Position numbers and translations under genes: made by a program. From positions 83,755,501 through 83,819,500 of the forward strand of contig CM070903.1 in assembly GCA_036417435.1 (NCBI GenBank): 64,000 nucleotides of DNA, given 5' to 3'. Of the stretch, positions 1-11,789 are shown piece by piece (the stretch's first letter is position 1; the number at the start of each line of letters is the position of its first letter). The notes beneath the pieces are model-generated. The model was given only the letters and a program-made list of their open reading frames with translations, did no database searches and was not told the DNA's origin. The stretch comes from Inia geoffrensis (taxonomy: Eukaryota > Chordata > Mammalia > Artiodactyla > Iniidae).

Positions 1-792
1 CTCCCTGGTGGTATGAAAGCTGGCCAATTTCCAGTCCTATTTCTCTCTCATAGTCAGAGACTGTCATGCAGCACTTTATAATCCCAGCATCTAACACTAT
101 GACCCAAATACACAAGGCACCCAAATTACTACTGAGGATGATAACAGTATTATCGTCTCAGTAAACCACTAATGACTATACTTGCTGTTACCAGTAGATA
201 AGTAAATATTGCAAAGGCAGTTTTCCTTCATTATGAACTACAGTCTCATTCATGAGCATTATTTTCTTTGCCATTATTATATAAAGATGTACAAATAGGG
301 CTTTGTACACAGTCCTCTAAGATTATTTTTATTCTTCACTTAGTAACTGAAATAATATGTGATTAAGACCATGTTATCAAAACTGACTAAAATTAATCTC
401 TTCATTGCTAAATGAAAGATTTCCTCTATATTAGGAAGCAATAAATAACTATCACTGTAACAGGATATTCTTTCATTGACCAAAGCCTTCTTTGTCAAAA
501 CTAAAAACGCTTATTAACACAGATCATACATAACATTTCTGAAGTTAAAATACATTCAAAGAAACAGCAACATCAAGCTGATATTTTTTAAAAAAAGAAA
601 TAAAAGAAAAATAAAAGATACAATTCACTGAGAAAGTAGTTTGCAGGTATAGATAAAGAAGTAATAAAGACCAGGGCCCAACTCACTCAGACCTATGGGG
701 TCAGTGGGCATTTCTATTGAGGAAGCTTTGCATCATTATCATTTAGAAAACACAACTATGTATCTGAAATAGATTTTTAAAAATCTTTCTCA

Positions 793-1010
793 GGGCTCCC
801 CTCGTGGCGCAGTGGTTGAGAGTCCGCCTGCCAATGCAGGGGACACGGGTTCATGCCATGGTCCGGGAAGATCCCACATGCCACGGAGTGGCTAGGCCCG
901 TGAGCCATGGCTGCTGAGCCTGCACGTCCGGAGCCTGTGCTCCACAACGAGAGAGGCCACAACAGTTAGAGGCCCAGTGAGAGGCCCACGTACCGCAAAA
1001 AAAAAAAAAA
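793..1010 (+). mobile_element. CHR-family SINE (short, ~200-bp type)
   Basis: This is a tRNA-derived head ('gggctcccctcgtggcgcag') followed by the 'gtgagccatggctgctgagcc' body and a poly(A) tail. It is flanked by near-identical 14-bp target duplications aaaaatcttt(c/c)... at 779-792 and 1011-1024 (one mismatch). It sits in a VPS8 intron in antisense orientation. A local duplication of 'gaggcccagt/ga' lies near the 3' end. Confidence 0.92.
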
Positions 1011-1427
1011 AAAAATCTTTCCCAAATTAGAAGCTAAAGCCTCCAATGGGAGTCTTAAGCAAGTTTTTAAAGATCAAGAAGACTGAGCTGAAGAATTGTC
1101 AGCAGATGCAGGGTACAAAAATACTGGCACACTTCACCAACATGTACTTCCACAGAGTTCCTTTATAAAGCCTTTGTGATCTGCTAATTCAGAAAGGAAC
1201 ATGATTTCATAACTCTAAAAACCTTTTTAATAGAGATGGTATTCACAAGATAAACTATGGAGGCTTCGTTTTCTTTATACAGAACAGTGATGAAGTGCAT
1301 TACAAGGCTGCAGATGCTCTTTTGTATCAGAGGACGAGCTATTTGAATATCACTGGTAGAGATAACATTATCAAAACATAACACAAATCTCAAAACTGTC
1401 ATGAATTTAGTATTTCAACTCACTTAC

Positions 1428-1519
1428 TAAAACATTTCTTTAGTCTACCAAGTATGAGGCATTGTACTGGGCACAGAGATGAACAAGACATAGCTTCTGC
1501 CCTTGAGAAGCTCACAACC
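1428..1519 (-). repeat. L2 3'-end fragment
   Basis: It has the reverse complement of the L2 tail pattern: 'accaagtatgaggcattgt' followed by 'gcccttgagaagctcaca', matching the mammal-wide L2 consensus. Confidence 0.65.
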
Positions 1520-1735
1520 TAGATCAGCATGTCCAACAGAACTTTTTGCAATAATGGAAATATTCTGTATCTATGCTGTTCACTACAGTAGCCAGCCACA
1601 TGTGACAATGGAGCACTTGAAGTGTGCCCTGTGTAACTGAGTAAATGAAGTTTTAATTTTTATTTAACTGTAATCAATTTAAATTTAAATTGTCACATGT
1701 GACTACTGGCTCCCATATTCGACAATGCAGGTCTA
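1520..1735. repeat. Nonautonomous hAT-like DNA transposon fossil
   Basis: The ends form imperfect terminal inverted repeats (tagatcagcatgtccaa against tagacctgcattgtcgaa). The interior is AT-rich with two copies of a cacatgtgac core. This is the layout of an old hAT-Charlie-type miniature element. The exact family is not assigned. Confidence 0.6.
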
Positions 1736-1808
1736 GAGACATACACTATAACCCAGAAGTATTCAAATCAATGCCATAAAATGATAGCGATCATTAGTAT
1801 ATACTTAC

Positions 1809-1877
1809 TTCATTTAGTATGCTTTCCAGTGTTGGAGGAGTATCAACTTGAGGAATATCAAACTCCTTATCATCAAT
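1809..1877 (-). CDS. VPS8: VPS8 second coding exon (residues 52-74)
   Basis: This 69-base exon reads IDDKEFDIPQVDTPPTLESI followed by LNE on the minus strand, which continues the VPS8 N-terminus exactly after the previous exon. The acceptor is CTCTATTTAG and the donor is GTAAGT, both canonical, and both junctions are phase 0. It is too short to appear as a long open frame, so it is easily missed. The segment is acidic and proline-containing and lies in the flexible N-terminal tail ahead of the VPS8 beta-propeller. The next exon, expected to continue with an acidic TDDEDE-like run in human (from memory), is not between 1 and 1808 and must be left of the window. Confidence 0.92.
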
Positions 1878-2379
1878 CTAAATAGAGAAAAGAAATTAAT
1901 GCTCACATAATAATGCTTTCCCTCTTATAATTGTGAGGGCGTTTTAATTGATTAGAACCATTATCAGTTAAGAGACAAACATACCACCAAACTCTTCACA
2001 CAGACAGCCAACTCAATAATCTATGATAGAAAGGGTCAGGTCAAAAGACTACAGACTATCCGCATATTCAGTGATTATCAAGGACAAATATGCACTGATG
2101 CCACCATCCTGACAGCCCTTTCCAGAAAGCTTCTGTTGAAGGGCTTTGGCATCTGCTTTCTTAAACAAAACAGCATTTCTTATGACAAGCCCTAATTTTC
2201 TAAGTTTAAACATAAGCCATAAGCAATACACAAAGGACTGACGACTGCATTTCTTAGTATTTCATAAATTATGGTGATGGATGATTAGGTCAAACAACTT
2301 GTCATTAAATAGTCTCATGGCCACAAAAACCTATTAATATCAAACCAATGAGGAAAAAAATCACTGCACAAGAATTCTA

Positions 2380-2545
2380 AACCTACCACTAGCTCTATGA
2401 TATTGAGACATCATTCAACATAGCTGCACTTCAGTTTCTTCCCCCACAAAATGGAGTATCAGTGTTGTGAAGCTCAAATGAGAAGATGTATTAAAGCGTT
2501 TCATAAACTGTAATGAGCTATACAAATGAAGAGTAATATTATTGC
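2380..2545 (+). repeat. MIR SINE fragment
   Basis: It contains the MIR core order: a degenerate 'cttcagtttcttcc...aaaatggagtatc' followed by 'gtgaagctcaaatgagaagatgtat', then 'aaagcgtttcataaactgtaa'. It lies in VPS8 intron DNA, immediately 3' of the start-codon exon. Confidence 0.7.
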
Positions 2546-2672
2546 ATAAAACTGTATATAGATGCCTATTAATCTATGCAAAAAATGATATATTTAGAGT
2601 CTTTGGATCATAAAGTACACTCTAACCAACATTTTGGTTAAACCTCAAACCTGACAAAAGCTGAATTTTTAC

Positions 2673-2825
2673 CAGATCATTTTTGAACTCCAGTTCCTTG
2701 TCCAGATCTATGTAGGAGAATTTTGAAAGTGAAGCTTCCAGATTGAGAGACTTATTCAGTTCTTCATCAGTAGTCTTGGCACAGAGGCTCTGTTCCACAT
2801 TTTCATGGTCTGGTTCATTGTCCAT
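2673..2825 (-). CDS. VPS8: VPS8 coding exon with start codon (residues 1-51)
   Basis: The minus-strand frame begins MDNEPDHENVEQSLCAK and continues through an acidic, leucine-rich stretch to KELEFKNDL. I recognise this as the N-terminus of vertebrate VPS8. The start is supported by a strong Kozak context (A at -3, G at +4). The exon ends after codon 51 (CTG) at a GTAAAA donor, so the splice is phase 0. Reading past the donor gives a meaningless tail and a stop. The exon probably extends about 15 bases upstream as 5'UTR to 2840, where a minus-strand ATACAG could be the acceptor; its pyrimidine tract is weak, so that edge is uncertain. This acidic N-terminal tail precedes the beta-propeller and has no catalytic motif. 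A few residues seem to differ from the human sequence as I remember it, consistent with a functional orthologue. Confidence 0.93.
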
Positions 2826-2840
2826 GTTTACTTTTAATAA
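2826..2840 (-). other. VPS8: VPS8 5'UTR segment next to the start codon
   Basis: On the minus strand ATACAG is followed by 15 bases and then the ATG, so this is the most likely 5'UTR part of the start-codon exon. The upstream tract is purine-rich rather than pyrimidine-rich, so another acceptor further upstream (up to about 2900) is possible. Confidence 0.45.
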
Positions 2841-3502
2841 CTGTATTTGGTCAATCCAAGCAAGTTTTTGTTTGTTTTGTTCTGTTTTTTGGGGCTTATA
2901 TCATGATGAACTGAATGATGATCTCTTTTCAAAAAAGAAAAAATATTTATCATTTAGATTTCCTCAACTGGACATTCCAAAGACTTACTGGGTCAGACTT
3001 CTGTGGAAACTGATTCTTCACTCAATCATCTGACTAGAGGCAAACAGAAATCAATCCTAGGGTATGGGCTATGATATGCAGGGAGGGTTTCTATGGCAGC
3101 ACAAAGGAGGAACATCTCACTCAGGAGTCTAGGAAGTGGTCCACCACCCGAAATCCTAAGTCTGGTGATCCTGAGAGACTTGGGGCAAGCTCAGCCACTA
3201 GACCTGGTACCAACTAGATTTATGTACCTAAGAACAAGAGGGTAACTGCTGCCAAAAGCTGCAATTAACTCCTTCTTCACACTCCCAAACCTGAGCATAT
3301 CTCCAGTTCTCCTTGAAGATAAGCGTATAGTCCAGTTTTGTCACTGTCATCCGTACAGGGCCATAGACCTCTAAGGGAACTTAGTGCAGACACAGACGGC
3401 GCAGAATGGATAGCTAGTCACTTAACAGGACACTAGCAAATCTAAAGGTTCAGATCTATTAGGGGAGACAACAATGATGCCAGGATAAAATAATTCCACA
3501 GG

Positions 3503-3702
3503 GCTTCCCTCCCTGGTGGCGCAGTGGTTGAGAGTTCGCCTGCCGATGCAGGGGCCACGGGTTCATGTCCCGGTCCGGGAAGATCCCACATGCCGCAGAG
3601 CGGCTGGGCCCGTGAGCCATGGCCACTGAGCCTGCACGTCCGGAGCCTGTGCTCCGCAACGGGAGAGGCCACGACAGTGAGAGGCCCGCGTACTGAAAAA
3701 AA
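3503..3702 (+). mobile_element. CHR-family SINE (short type)
   Basis: The body is full length with B-box-like 'gggttcatgtccc' and a poly(A) tail. The target duplication aattccacag occurs at 3493-3502 and 3704-3713. The head carries an extra 'ccct'. It lies in VPS8 intron 1, antisense. Confidence 0.92.
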
Positions 3703-4392
3703 AAATTCCACAGCTGACTAGAGAGTTCTAGAAAGAAGGCTAGTTAAAGACAGACATTTTCAGGGAAAACTGAAATACTAAAGAAAAAGAAATGTATGCA
3801 ATTTTTTTGTATTTTTCACAGCTCTAAATGATATAATACCCTATCAAAAAGAAACAGATAATCTGGTTTACTTTAAAAGCGGTCTAGAAAACAGCTGTCT
3901 GCAAAATTTCTAGAAAAGTAAAAATATTTGGGTGGAAAAAAATTATAAGTTTAACGATTACATTTGCCCTTAAATGTTTTTAGTTTGTGTTATAATTAGG
4001 CTACAAGTAACCAAACTTTAAAAAGTCCATCACTTAGCTCTTCCTGTTTAGAATAAAGAAGCAAACATATGAAAATAGAAACAATGCCATAGTAATGATG
4101 ATAATAAAAACAAAGGTCATTTTGTTTTCTAGACTAGGTGCTTTCCACAGTACCCAACAACTAGCAGTAATTCTCAGTAGAAAGCTTTTTCAAACTACAT
4201 ACTGCCCGCAGAGGGCATAATCACCACCACCACCAAACTTCCCCACCAAACGAACTTCTCTTACTCTTATTCCTTACTGAAGTGAAGGCAGAAAAAAAGG
4301 CTGACAACCTCCGAGCCACTGAAAGAATTAATTTTTTTAAAGGCAGTTGAGAATTAGTTGTTGTTATTGTTCTTTTTAAAATAACATGCCCA

Positions 4393-4740
4393 GGGACTTC
4401 CCTGGTGGCGCAGAGGTTAAGAATCCGCCTGCCAATGCAGGGGACACAGGTTCGAGCCCTGGTCCAGGAAGATCCCACATGCCGCAGAGCAACTAAGTCC
4501 GTGCACCACAACTACTGAGCCTGTGCTCTAGAGCCCACGAGCCACAAATACTGAGCCCGTGCGCCACAACTGCTGAAGCCCATGAGCTCTAGGGCCTGTG
4601 CTTCACAAGAGAAGCCACCACAATGAGAAGCACGTGCACCGCAATGAAGAGTAGCCCCCGCTCACCACAACTAGAGAAAGCCCACGTGCAACGAAGGCCC
4701 ACCGCAGCCTAAAATAAATTTATTTAAAAAAAAAAAAAAA
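4393..4740 (+). mobile_element. CHR-family SINE (long, ~300-bp type)
   Basis: It starts 'gggacttccctggtggcgca', has B box 'ggttcgagccc', then the repeated 'actgagcccgtgcgccacaa' body and 'gcaacgaaggccca' end with an A-rich tail. The target duplication is unclear. It lies in VPS8 intron 1, antisense. Confidence 0.9.
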
Positions 4741-5799
4741 TGCACTCATGATACAATCTGAGTGTGGGAAGAGTGCCTGCTCACATTTGTATGCTGGTGA
4801 GTTTAAGGAACATTTTAAAAAAATAATAATAAGTTAAAAAATAAAATAAAATGCCCAAAACTCACTAAAAATTTTATCTGGTTATGGTCATTTTTTTAGT
4901 ACACTTAAAATGAATTTCACTTCCTTCAATATTTCTTTTTATCATATTTTTTAAAATGAATATCTACTATGCATAAGAAAGACATGCAGACTCATGAAGA
5001 CTGATTTTTCAAGAGCTGAAACCAACTCTTCTAGCTAGTACATTTGGTACATTACCAAACAGACTAATTCCTTTCACATGTTGCAGAAGATAGACTCTAA
5101 CGCTCTGTCCTACAAACACATGCTATCAACTACATTCCTAGAAGACATAACTGAGGGCACTCTGTAACTGGCAACATTTGAAAGCATCTTTCCAATCTCG
5201 GGTACTAAATGTACTTCTTTTGCAATGAGCCAAAGGCAGGAGCAATATTAGCGTTTACAAGCCCTTCTTCAAAGAAGACTGAATTGGCTCATGACAAATT
5301 ACTTCTTAATAAAGTTCACTCTTATTTGTACCACTTAGCAAAAATGATTTCAATTAGTCAAGGAATGTTTGAAGGCATGCACAAATTCACATTCAGTGTT
5401 TCCTGAGTACAGTTAAGTTTTATTCTTACACATTTTTTTAAATAGTGGAAAAGACCACATAACAAGAACAAAAACTTTAAATGATTCAATAACCTAAAAT
5501 GTTTCATTCTTCACATTTGTGTCCCCAAAATAACTCAGAAAGGAAAACAATTTTTTCCTGGTTCTTTTTATATCTTCTATCTGGAGTTAATGAAAGGTTC
5601 TCAGAACAGCTCAGCATCTGTGAACACCAATACCGCACTGAAGAAGTTTCAAGAAATCAAGCATTCTCTGAAAAAATAACATCATCCTGCCATGCTACCC
5701 TACTTCGTTTCTAACCTTCACTTCACCGAGCTCCTGTTCATGTGATGTGGCGGCAAACTGGAAAGAACATAAACCAAAGAGTCCATTAAAACCATATTT

Positions 5800-5895
5800 G
5801 AATCGGGGTTTACCAATTCCTATCTATGACCTTGGTCAATTTGTCTACGCTTTCTGAGCCCCCCTATCTCTACATCTGTAAGATGAAATATTGTG
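5800..5895 (+). repeat. MIR fragment
   Basis: A degenerate 'ctatgaccttggtcaatttg...tctacatctgtaagatgaaat' matches the MIR tRNA-to-core junction. Confidence 0.6.
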
Positions 5896-6449
5896 GCCAT
5901 TTGTGCTGTTTGCCCAGAGCATCACCTCTTGTTCTAGGAACTTCAAACCATGTGGTTCTTGTAGAGGCTGCCAATCAAAAAGCCATTGGTAACAGAGATT
6001 GCACAATATAGCCAGGGTCCTTCACCAGGATTCACTAAAATGGAACTGGTGAGGAAGAGCCATTTCCACTGTTCTTTAAACAATGAATAATAAGGCTGAG
6101 CAATATTCCCCACCCTCCACCCCATCCTGTTCTGCAGAAAAGGAGGTCATTTATTCAACACGTATCAACTGAACATCTACTATGCATCTGTCACTGGAGA
6201 TCTGCCTCTATCAACAGAATTTATACTCTAGGTACAAATTCTCTAGCAAGAATGAAAGCAATCTATAAACAGAAGAGGAGACGAGGAGGAACGAGGAGGA
6301 ACGAGTGTCCTGATATCATTCAGGCTCCAGGTTCCAGTCCTTTACGATGTTAGCTCCGGCCACAGCTTTCTGGCATTTTGGCTACATAAGCCAACATACT
6401 CTCCCAATTTTTCTTTTTTTTAGGGGGCGGGGGAGGTGGGGGTCACTTA

Positions 6450-6580
6450 CAGTTGAGAGTACTGACTCTTAAGAATGCAACTATCTATTTTGCAGAGTTA
6501 CTGTGAAGAATAAATGATATAATGACTGTAAAGCACTTAGAATAATGCCTGGACACAGTTTAGGTTTTCAAGAAATTTAA
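6450..6580 (+). repeat. MIR 3' fragment
   Basis: The order 'gagttactgtgaagaataaatgatataatg...aaagcacttagaataatgcctgg' is the MIR 3' half. A G-rich run with G-quadruplex character ('gggggcgggggaggtggggg') lies just upstream at 6422-6442. Confidence 0.72.
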
Positions 6581-7010
6581 AATTTCCTCAAGATTTCCAA
6601 ATTCTTCTAAAGTTAAAGACCCTGAAACAAGATCTGGTACTTCTGTAAAAGTCTAGCCAGGGCCAAGCATATCAGAAGGCTACCTTACCAGAAGGATATA
6701 CTTCTGATACCATATTAGAAGTTTCCCCATGAGCTGAATGGTAGGGTTTTGTCTGTCTAAAACTAGTACAGACCCCAGCAGAGCATCAGAGACACTTAAC
6801 AGAAACTTTTAGTTATACTATTGGCTCATTCTAAAATTATGCCTTTTTGTACATCAACTTCCTCTTTTGTCACTTACCAGGAGTTATTTCTTTCTTTATG
6901 TTAGCAAATTTTTCCAACCCAAAATAGACTTACTGAATCAAAAGTTCAGATTTTTTTTGAGGAGAGTTCACTAGAGCAGCTTCTGAAATTGAGCTGTGCC
7001 TGAATCTACC

Positions 7011-7497
7011 TGTGGTAGGCAGAATAATAGTACCCAACGATGCCCATCCTAATCCCCAGACTATGTTACCTTACATGTCAAAAGGAACTTTGTAGATGTG
7101 ATTAAATTAGTATCTTGAGTTGGGGAGATTATCCTGGATTATCCAGATGGGCCCAACGTAACCATACAGTCTTTAAAAGTTGAAGAAAGGGGCAGAAGAA
7201 AGTGTCAGAGGAAGAGATGTGACAACAGATGCAGGGTCAGAGAAATTCTACGTTGCAGGCTTTGAAGATTGGGGAAAGGTGCCAGGGGCCAAGAAATTTA
7301 GGCAGTCTGCAACAGACAAGGAAATGGACTCTCTCCTAGAGTCCCCAGAAGGACCCCAGCCCTGCCACAGTTCGATTTTAGCCTAGTAAGACCAGTGTGG
7401 GACTTGTGCACGACAGAAAGGTAAAATAATACATCTGTTTTTTTGAGCCCGTAAATTTGTGGTAATTTGTTACAGCGGGAACAGAAAACAAATACAC
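7011..7497 (+). mobile_element. MaLR-type solo LTR (MLT1-like)
   Basis: It begins TGTGGTAGGCAGAATAATAG and ends with 'gtggtaatttgttacagcgg...aatacac', with the internal 'gactttgtagatgtgatt' and 'ttatcctggattatccagat' blocks typical of mammalian MaLR LTRs. It has no internal retroviral coding region. It sits in VPS8 intron 1, antisense to the gene. The 96-residue-or-shorter frames in it are not genes. Confidence 0.8.
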
Positions 7498-8011
7498 TAA
7501 CAACTTCAATTAATGTGTTTCTGGCCACATCGCCAACATTCTGAAATACTAACCCCTCCCTTGTCACCTGGTGTTGCCCAAATATTTATTGATAAAACTC
7601 TTCCAATAGGCAGACCAATGATGAAATGCTTAATATATGATGCTTGATATTACACACTCGACACGGATACTGCCTTCAGATTAAGTGCTATCCCAGTACA
7701 AAGAAATGAACTACTGATAATTTCCTCACCAGATACAATTCTATAACTAGTTTTCACCCAACCATCCTGAGATCTAGTGTTTTTACAGTTCTCAAGGGGA
7801 CGCCATGCCAGAGAGTACCTTCAGACTACACAATAGGTTACATGAAATCAGATTAACCTAACAGAAAATGCATATCACAGAATCATGATTACACAGTATG
7901 CTGTCCATTTCTGAGTGCTCATAAACTAGTACTTCAATAGTTCCAACCAAAGATCGTCTGACATCCCGACGGTTCCCAAGGCCACTCCCTCTTAATTATT
8001 CCCGACCAATG

Positions 8012-8030
8012 AATAAAAGATTCAAGGACC

Positions 8031-8064
<34 letters not shown>
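8012..8064 (+). other. AATAAA plus 29-base poly(A) run: possible retrocopy 3' end
   Basis: AATAAA at 8012-8017 is followed 18 bases later by an uninterrupted A run (8036-8064). That is the 3' signature of a reverse-transcribed polyadenylated RNA. The upstream 450 bases match no SINE or LINE I recognise, and I could not find a target duplication, so the 5' limit is unknown. Confidence 0.4.
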
Positions 8065-8066
<2 letters not shown>

Positions 8067-8509
8067 TGTGTACCATATAAACAGCAATGACCCCATCACG
8101 AAACTGGCCAACTGAATAAGACTCTAGAATGTGACCTATATTAAGCCAGGTAAATGAGGAACTCTTCCACCAGTTTTTTTAACCTTGGCAGACATTCCCA
8201 ACTGTTCTCAAGCTCCAGGGTCCTATTTATTCACTGACATTCTCTTCCTCCCAAAAGTGTTATATGAGACAGTTTTCACATTACACTGAGATCAAATCAA
8301 GTTTGTTTTTTTTTAAATATACTATATCCCCCAAAAGATATCACAAAATCATGATATGAAAGCAATTTTACATGTCGACTTTGTTTCTGGTCTTCCCAAT
8401 CCAAGTATTTCTCTTCTTCCATTTCTTTGTTTTGTTTTATCTTCTTGTGGGTTGTTTTGTGAAGAAAAATGTAATAATTAACTTCTATTTGTTTTCTATT
8501 ATCTTTCTC

Positions 8510-8630
8510 TGGTAAATGGACTCTTTTTTAACAGCTCCCCAATGCCTACAGGATAAAATTCCAAATTCTAAGCCATTCCAGGCAGAATAACAGTTACTTT
8601 ATGACTCAACTTATTATTTGTATTCAGAGT
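8510..8630 (+). repeat. L2 fragment
   Basis: It contains 'cagctccccaatgcctacaggataaaattccaaattct', matching the L2 'ccaatggcttcccat...agagtaaaagccaaagtcct' region with decay. Confidence 0.55.
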
Positions 8631-8649
8631 CATTCAAGAATAACTTTGA

Positions 8650-8967
8650 GGACTTCCCTGGTGGCTCAGTGGTTGAGAATCCGCCTGCCAACACAAGGGA
8701 CACACAGGTTTGATCCCTAGTCCGGGAAGATCCAACATGCTGCAGAGCAACTAAGCCCATGTGCCACAACTACTGAGCCTGCGCTCTAGAGCCCGCATGC
8801 CACAACTACTGAAGCCTATGCGCCTAGAGCCCGTTCCGCAAGAGAAGCCACCGTGATCAGAAGCCCGCGCACCGCAACCAAGAGCAGCCCCCCCCGCTAG
8901 CGGCAACTAGAGAAAGCCCGCACGCAGCAACAAAGAAACAACGCAGCCCAAAAAAAAAAAAAAAAAA
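8650..8967 (+). mobile_element. CHR-family SINE (long type)
   Basis: It has the head 'ggacttccctggtggctcag', the long body with repeated 'actactgagcctgcgctct' units, and the tail 'caacgcagccc' plus poly(A). It is flanked by imperfect 'aagaata(a/g)ct' duplications. It lies in VPS8 intron 1, antisense. Confidence 0.9.
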
Positions 8968-9112
8968 GAATAGCTACCACTTTCCCTCCATGGCTGCTCA
9001 CACTAATTCACCTTCCCTTTCCTTTTCCTTCCATTTATCTAAATTCCTTCTTTCCATCCTTCTTTCTGGGAACCTTCCTTCCCTAAACATCCTCTAAATC
9101 CAGAATGCATGT

Positions 9113-9325
9113 CTTTTTGTGTGTGTGTGTGTGTGTGGCACGCGGGCCTCTCACTGTCGTGGCCTCTCCCGTTGCGGAGCACAGGCTCCGGATGCGCAGG
9201 CTCAGCGGCCACGGCTCACGGGCCCAGCCGCTCCGCAGCATGTGGGATCTTCCCGGACCGGGGCAGAAACCCGTGTCCCCTGCATTGGCAGACGGCCTCT
9301 CAACCACTGTGCCACCAGGGAGCCC
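9113..9325 (-). mobile_element. CHR-family SINE (short type) whose tail became a (TG)n tract
   Basis: The reverse-complement short CHR body runs from 'cgcgggcctctcactgtcgt' to 'ccaccagggagccc'. The expected poly(T) at its left edge is replaced by (TG)n at 9117-9136. It is in sense orientation relative to VPS8. Confidence 0.9.
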
Positions 9326-9454
9326 TAAATATACCAGTTTTATTACCTGTAATTGTTAAGCTTCAGATGATATTATTTGACTCATAGCATGCAGGAGTCT
9401 ACGCCATAATAAACCAAGTTATAATTGAGTTCTACCTTTATGTAATCAGGCCTG

Positions 9455-9725
9455 TCAACTACAGATGATCATATTCATCCTTCAGATATCAGCTAAAACT
9501 CTGCTTCCTCTAAAAAGCTTCGTTTTGTCCTGCTCAACTAAACTAGGTTCCTGGTTAATAAGCACCTATAACATTGTTCTCCTTTTATCACACTTACCAC
9601 ATTGCAATCATTTTTTCATGTCTGAACCTCCATTCCCTTCCCTCAACTGGAATGTAGGTTCCAGGAAAACAAAGACCATATCTCCCTTTTTTCATCACTG
9701 TATTCCTAGTGCCTAATTACATAGT
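9455..9725 (+). repeat. L2 3' region
   Basis: The order 'catccttcagatatcagct', 'catctcaactggaatgtagg'-like and 'atcactgtattcctagtgcct' follows the L2 3' end. Confidence 0.65.
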
Positions 9726-11789
9726 AGCTATTCACCCCACCAATCCATCCACCTAACCACCTCCCCGCCACCCTCCCTCCCTAGGTAAGCAGCCAAGCAA
9801 CACTGCATCACTGGCTTCCAGAGCCTTAAACAGCAGTTCTGGTCATTCAAAATAAGATATGGTTAGTCATTCTGCCCCCAAAAGCCTCCCACCTTGCAAG
9901 TTCCCCTCTTTGCATCTAAGTGAGTTTTTTTTTAATCCCTAACATTGATTTTTTTAAATGATCATTTCGGTCATGTATGACATGACACAAACTCCAGAAT
10001 TTCAAATATTTTGTGTTTTTTTACATTAATTCAGCCTATAGGCCAAGATGAAAACAGTGAAAATGTATCATATGTTCATTCAATTTATAGGAATTCAACC
10101 ATTATCTACGGCAAATGGAAAGAGAAGAAAAGAAATGATTCACACAGAGCCAGGGAGTCTGCATGCCGCTCCACTTAGTAACTACAAGCTTCAGAGTGTG
10201 CATGGGGGGAGGGGGTGGGTATCCACTGGCTTTTTGGTCAGTCTCACTTCTCGCATGCCTCATACGCGGCAATCCGTTTCACCTGTTCCAACATCGAGCA
10301 AAAACTGGCCGTGCTGGACTTCCTGAGAGAGCAGTCTCCAACATGACTCCTTCCCCGGGTACTCAATCTTCAAGGTACTTTTTCAGGGTGCTCAAGTTTC
10401 ACCCTTACTCATGGACTTCAGAAACAAACCCATCTTTCCTTTGGAAGACCGCTCCTCCGCCACTTCTACCATGTAATTTTGGTGGTGCTGCCAATCAAAT
10501 ACCCTCTCTGCTTGGCCAGAGGAATAAGCACATGACATTCTTGTATCCAATCTGGCCAACCAGTGTCCTTCCCTGAAACTTATAAATATTGGAGGTAGGA
10601 GATTTCTCTCTAGGGTGCTTAAGCTTGGATGACATAACACAAAGGCTGTTATACAGAGTGAAGATAATTCACACATTAATTCAAAATTCACTTAAGAATA
10701 GAACAGTTTGTTCTTACAAACATATACAGATGACACCCGAAGCTGTAGGTTAAGAGAAGATGTTATCTAAACTCTGTGAACACTATAAACAAAAGTTAAA
10801 CATACTTAAGTTCAAAAGGCCTTACTTTTCATTCACATACATAACTGACATTTGGTGTCACAATGGTTGATATGTCTATGAAAGGGTGGGAAAGAGTTGA
10901 AAAATCACCAAGAGGTCCCAATATTCTGGAAGACAGAAAACATCCATCTGCTGACACTGGCCCAGGTGCAAAGGAAATGTATAAAGGATAATCAACATAC
11001 TATTCCCTTGACCTCTGGAAAAAATTTCCTCACGTATGTCTCTTTGACATACGAAGCCAAGAGTTCAACCAGAATTTTTTCTCCCATTTATCGTTATTCT
11101 GCATTCTATGGAACACACCAGCTATTGACAGAGATTTCAATAGCTGCTCTTCTTAAATTTAACCATGAGCAAACCCATATCTTACACAAACATATGTAGA
11201 GCCTCCATCCCCATTTATATTAGAGATACTTGAAACACACACCTGATACCTAATTTATCTCCTAATCGCAGACACCTGGAGTAAAGTTGGCACCAGAAGT
11301 TACAGACCATGTTTGGTTTGTTTGCTGTGGGTCGGGGAGTGTGGTAGAGGACACAGCCTTTCTGACCATTCTAGTATCAATCTAATATTAGCAGGGTATG
11401 AAGGAGGCATGCCTGTTTGGAGAAGGCCCCCCCAGCAGCTCCTGACCACCCGCAGCCATGAAACCTTTCTCACTGATACTACTTCATCCCACCTTTCCTC
11501 CTTTGAAACACACCCAAACATTTTAGGCAGCTCTGTTTCCATCTGCCCCACCACTCCTTCCCCAAGTACCACACTTGGAGAACTAACCAGGACACAGAAA
11601 TGGCCTCGAACATCAGAGACCCACGTGTCCCCTGCTGCCCTCACTCTGGGGCACAGGTTGCAAGTAGAGAGAAACTGGACCGAGCCTCACAGGGTGCGCA
11701 CCAATCCTTAGATGGACACCCCATCTAAGCTACTGCCTCACACTCGGGAAGCACAGTTATCCCAGGCCTCGAGGGATGGAGGAGCCTAC
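9726..11789. other. VPS8 intron 1, promoter-proximal part, no recognised feature
   Basis: There is no repeat I can name except short decayed pieces, and no exon supported by splice signals plus conserved protein. A G-rich run ('ggggggagggggtggg', 10204-10219) could form a G-quadruplex. Open frames of 90-137 residues here overlap on both strands and look like chance. Confidence 0.5.

Noticed and set aside
4393..4470. tRNA-like A and B boxes (also at other CHR heads)
   Set aside because: They belong to tRNA-derived SINE heads. No complete cloverleaf is present, so they are not tRNA genes.
11300..11789. Overlapping sense and antisense frames near the promoter as a bidirectional gene pair
   Set aside because: Neither strand shows a conserved protein or matching splice sites. 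The frames arise from GC-rich composition.
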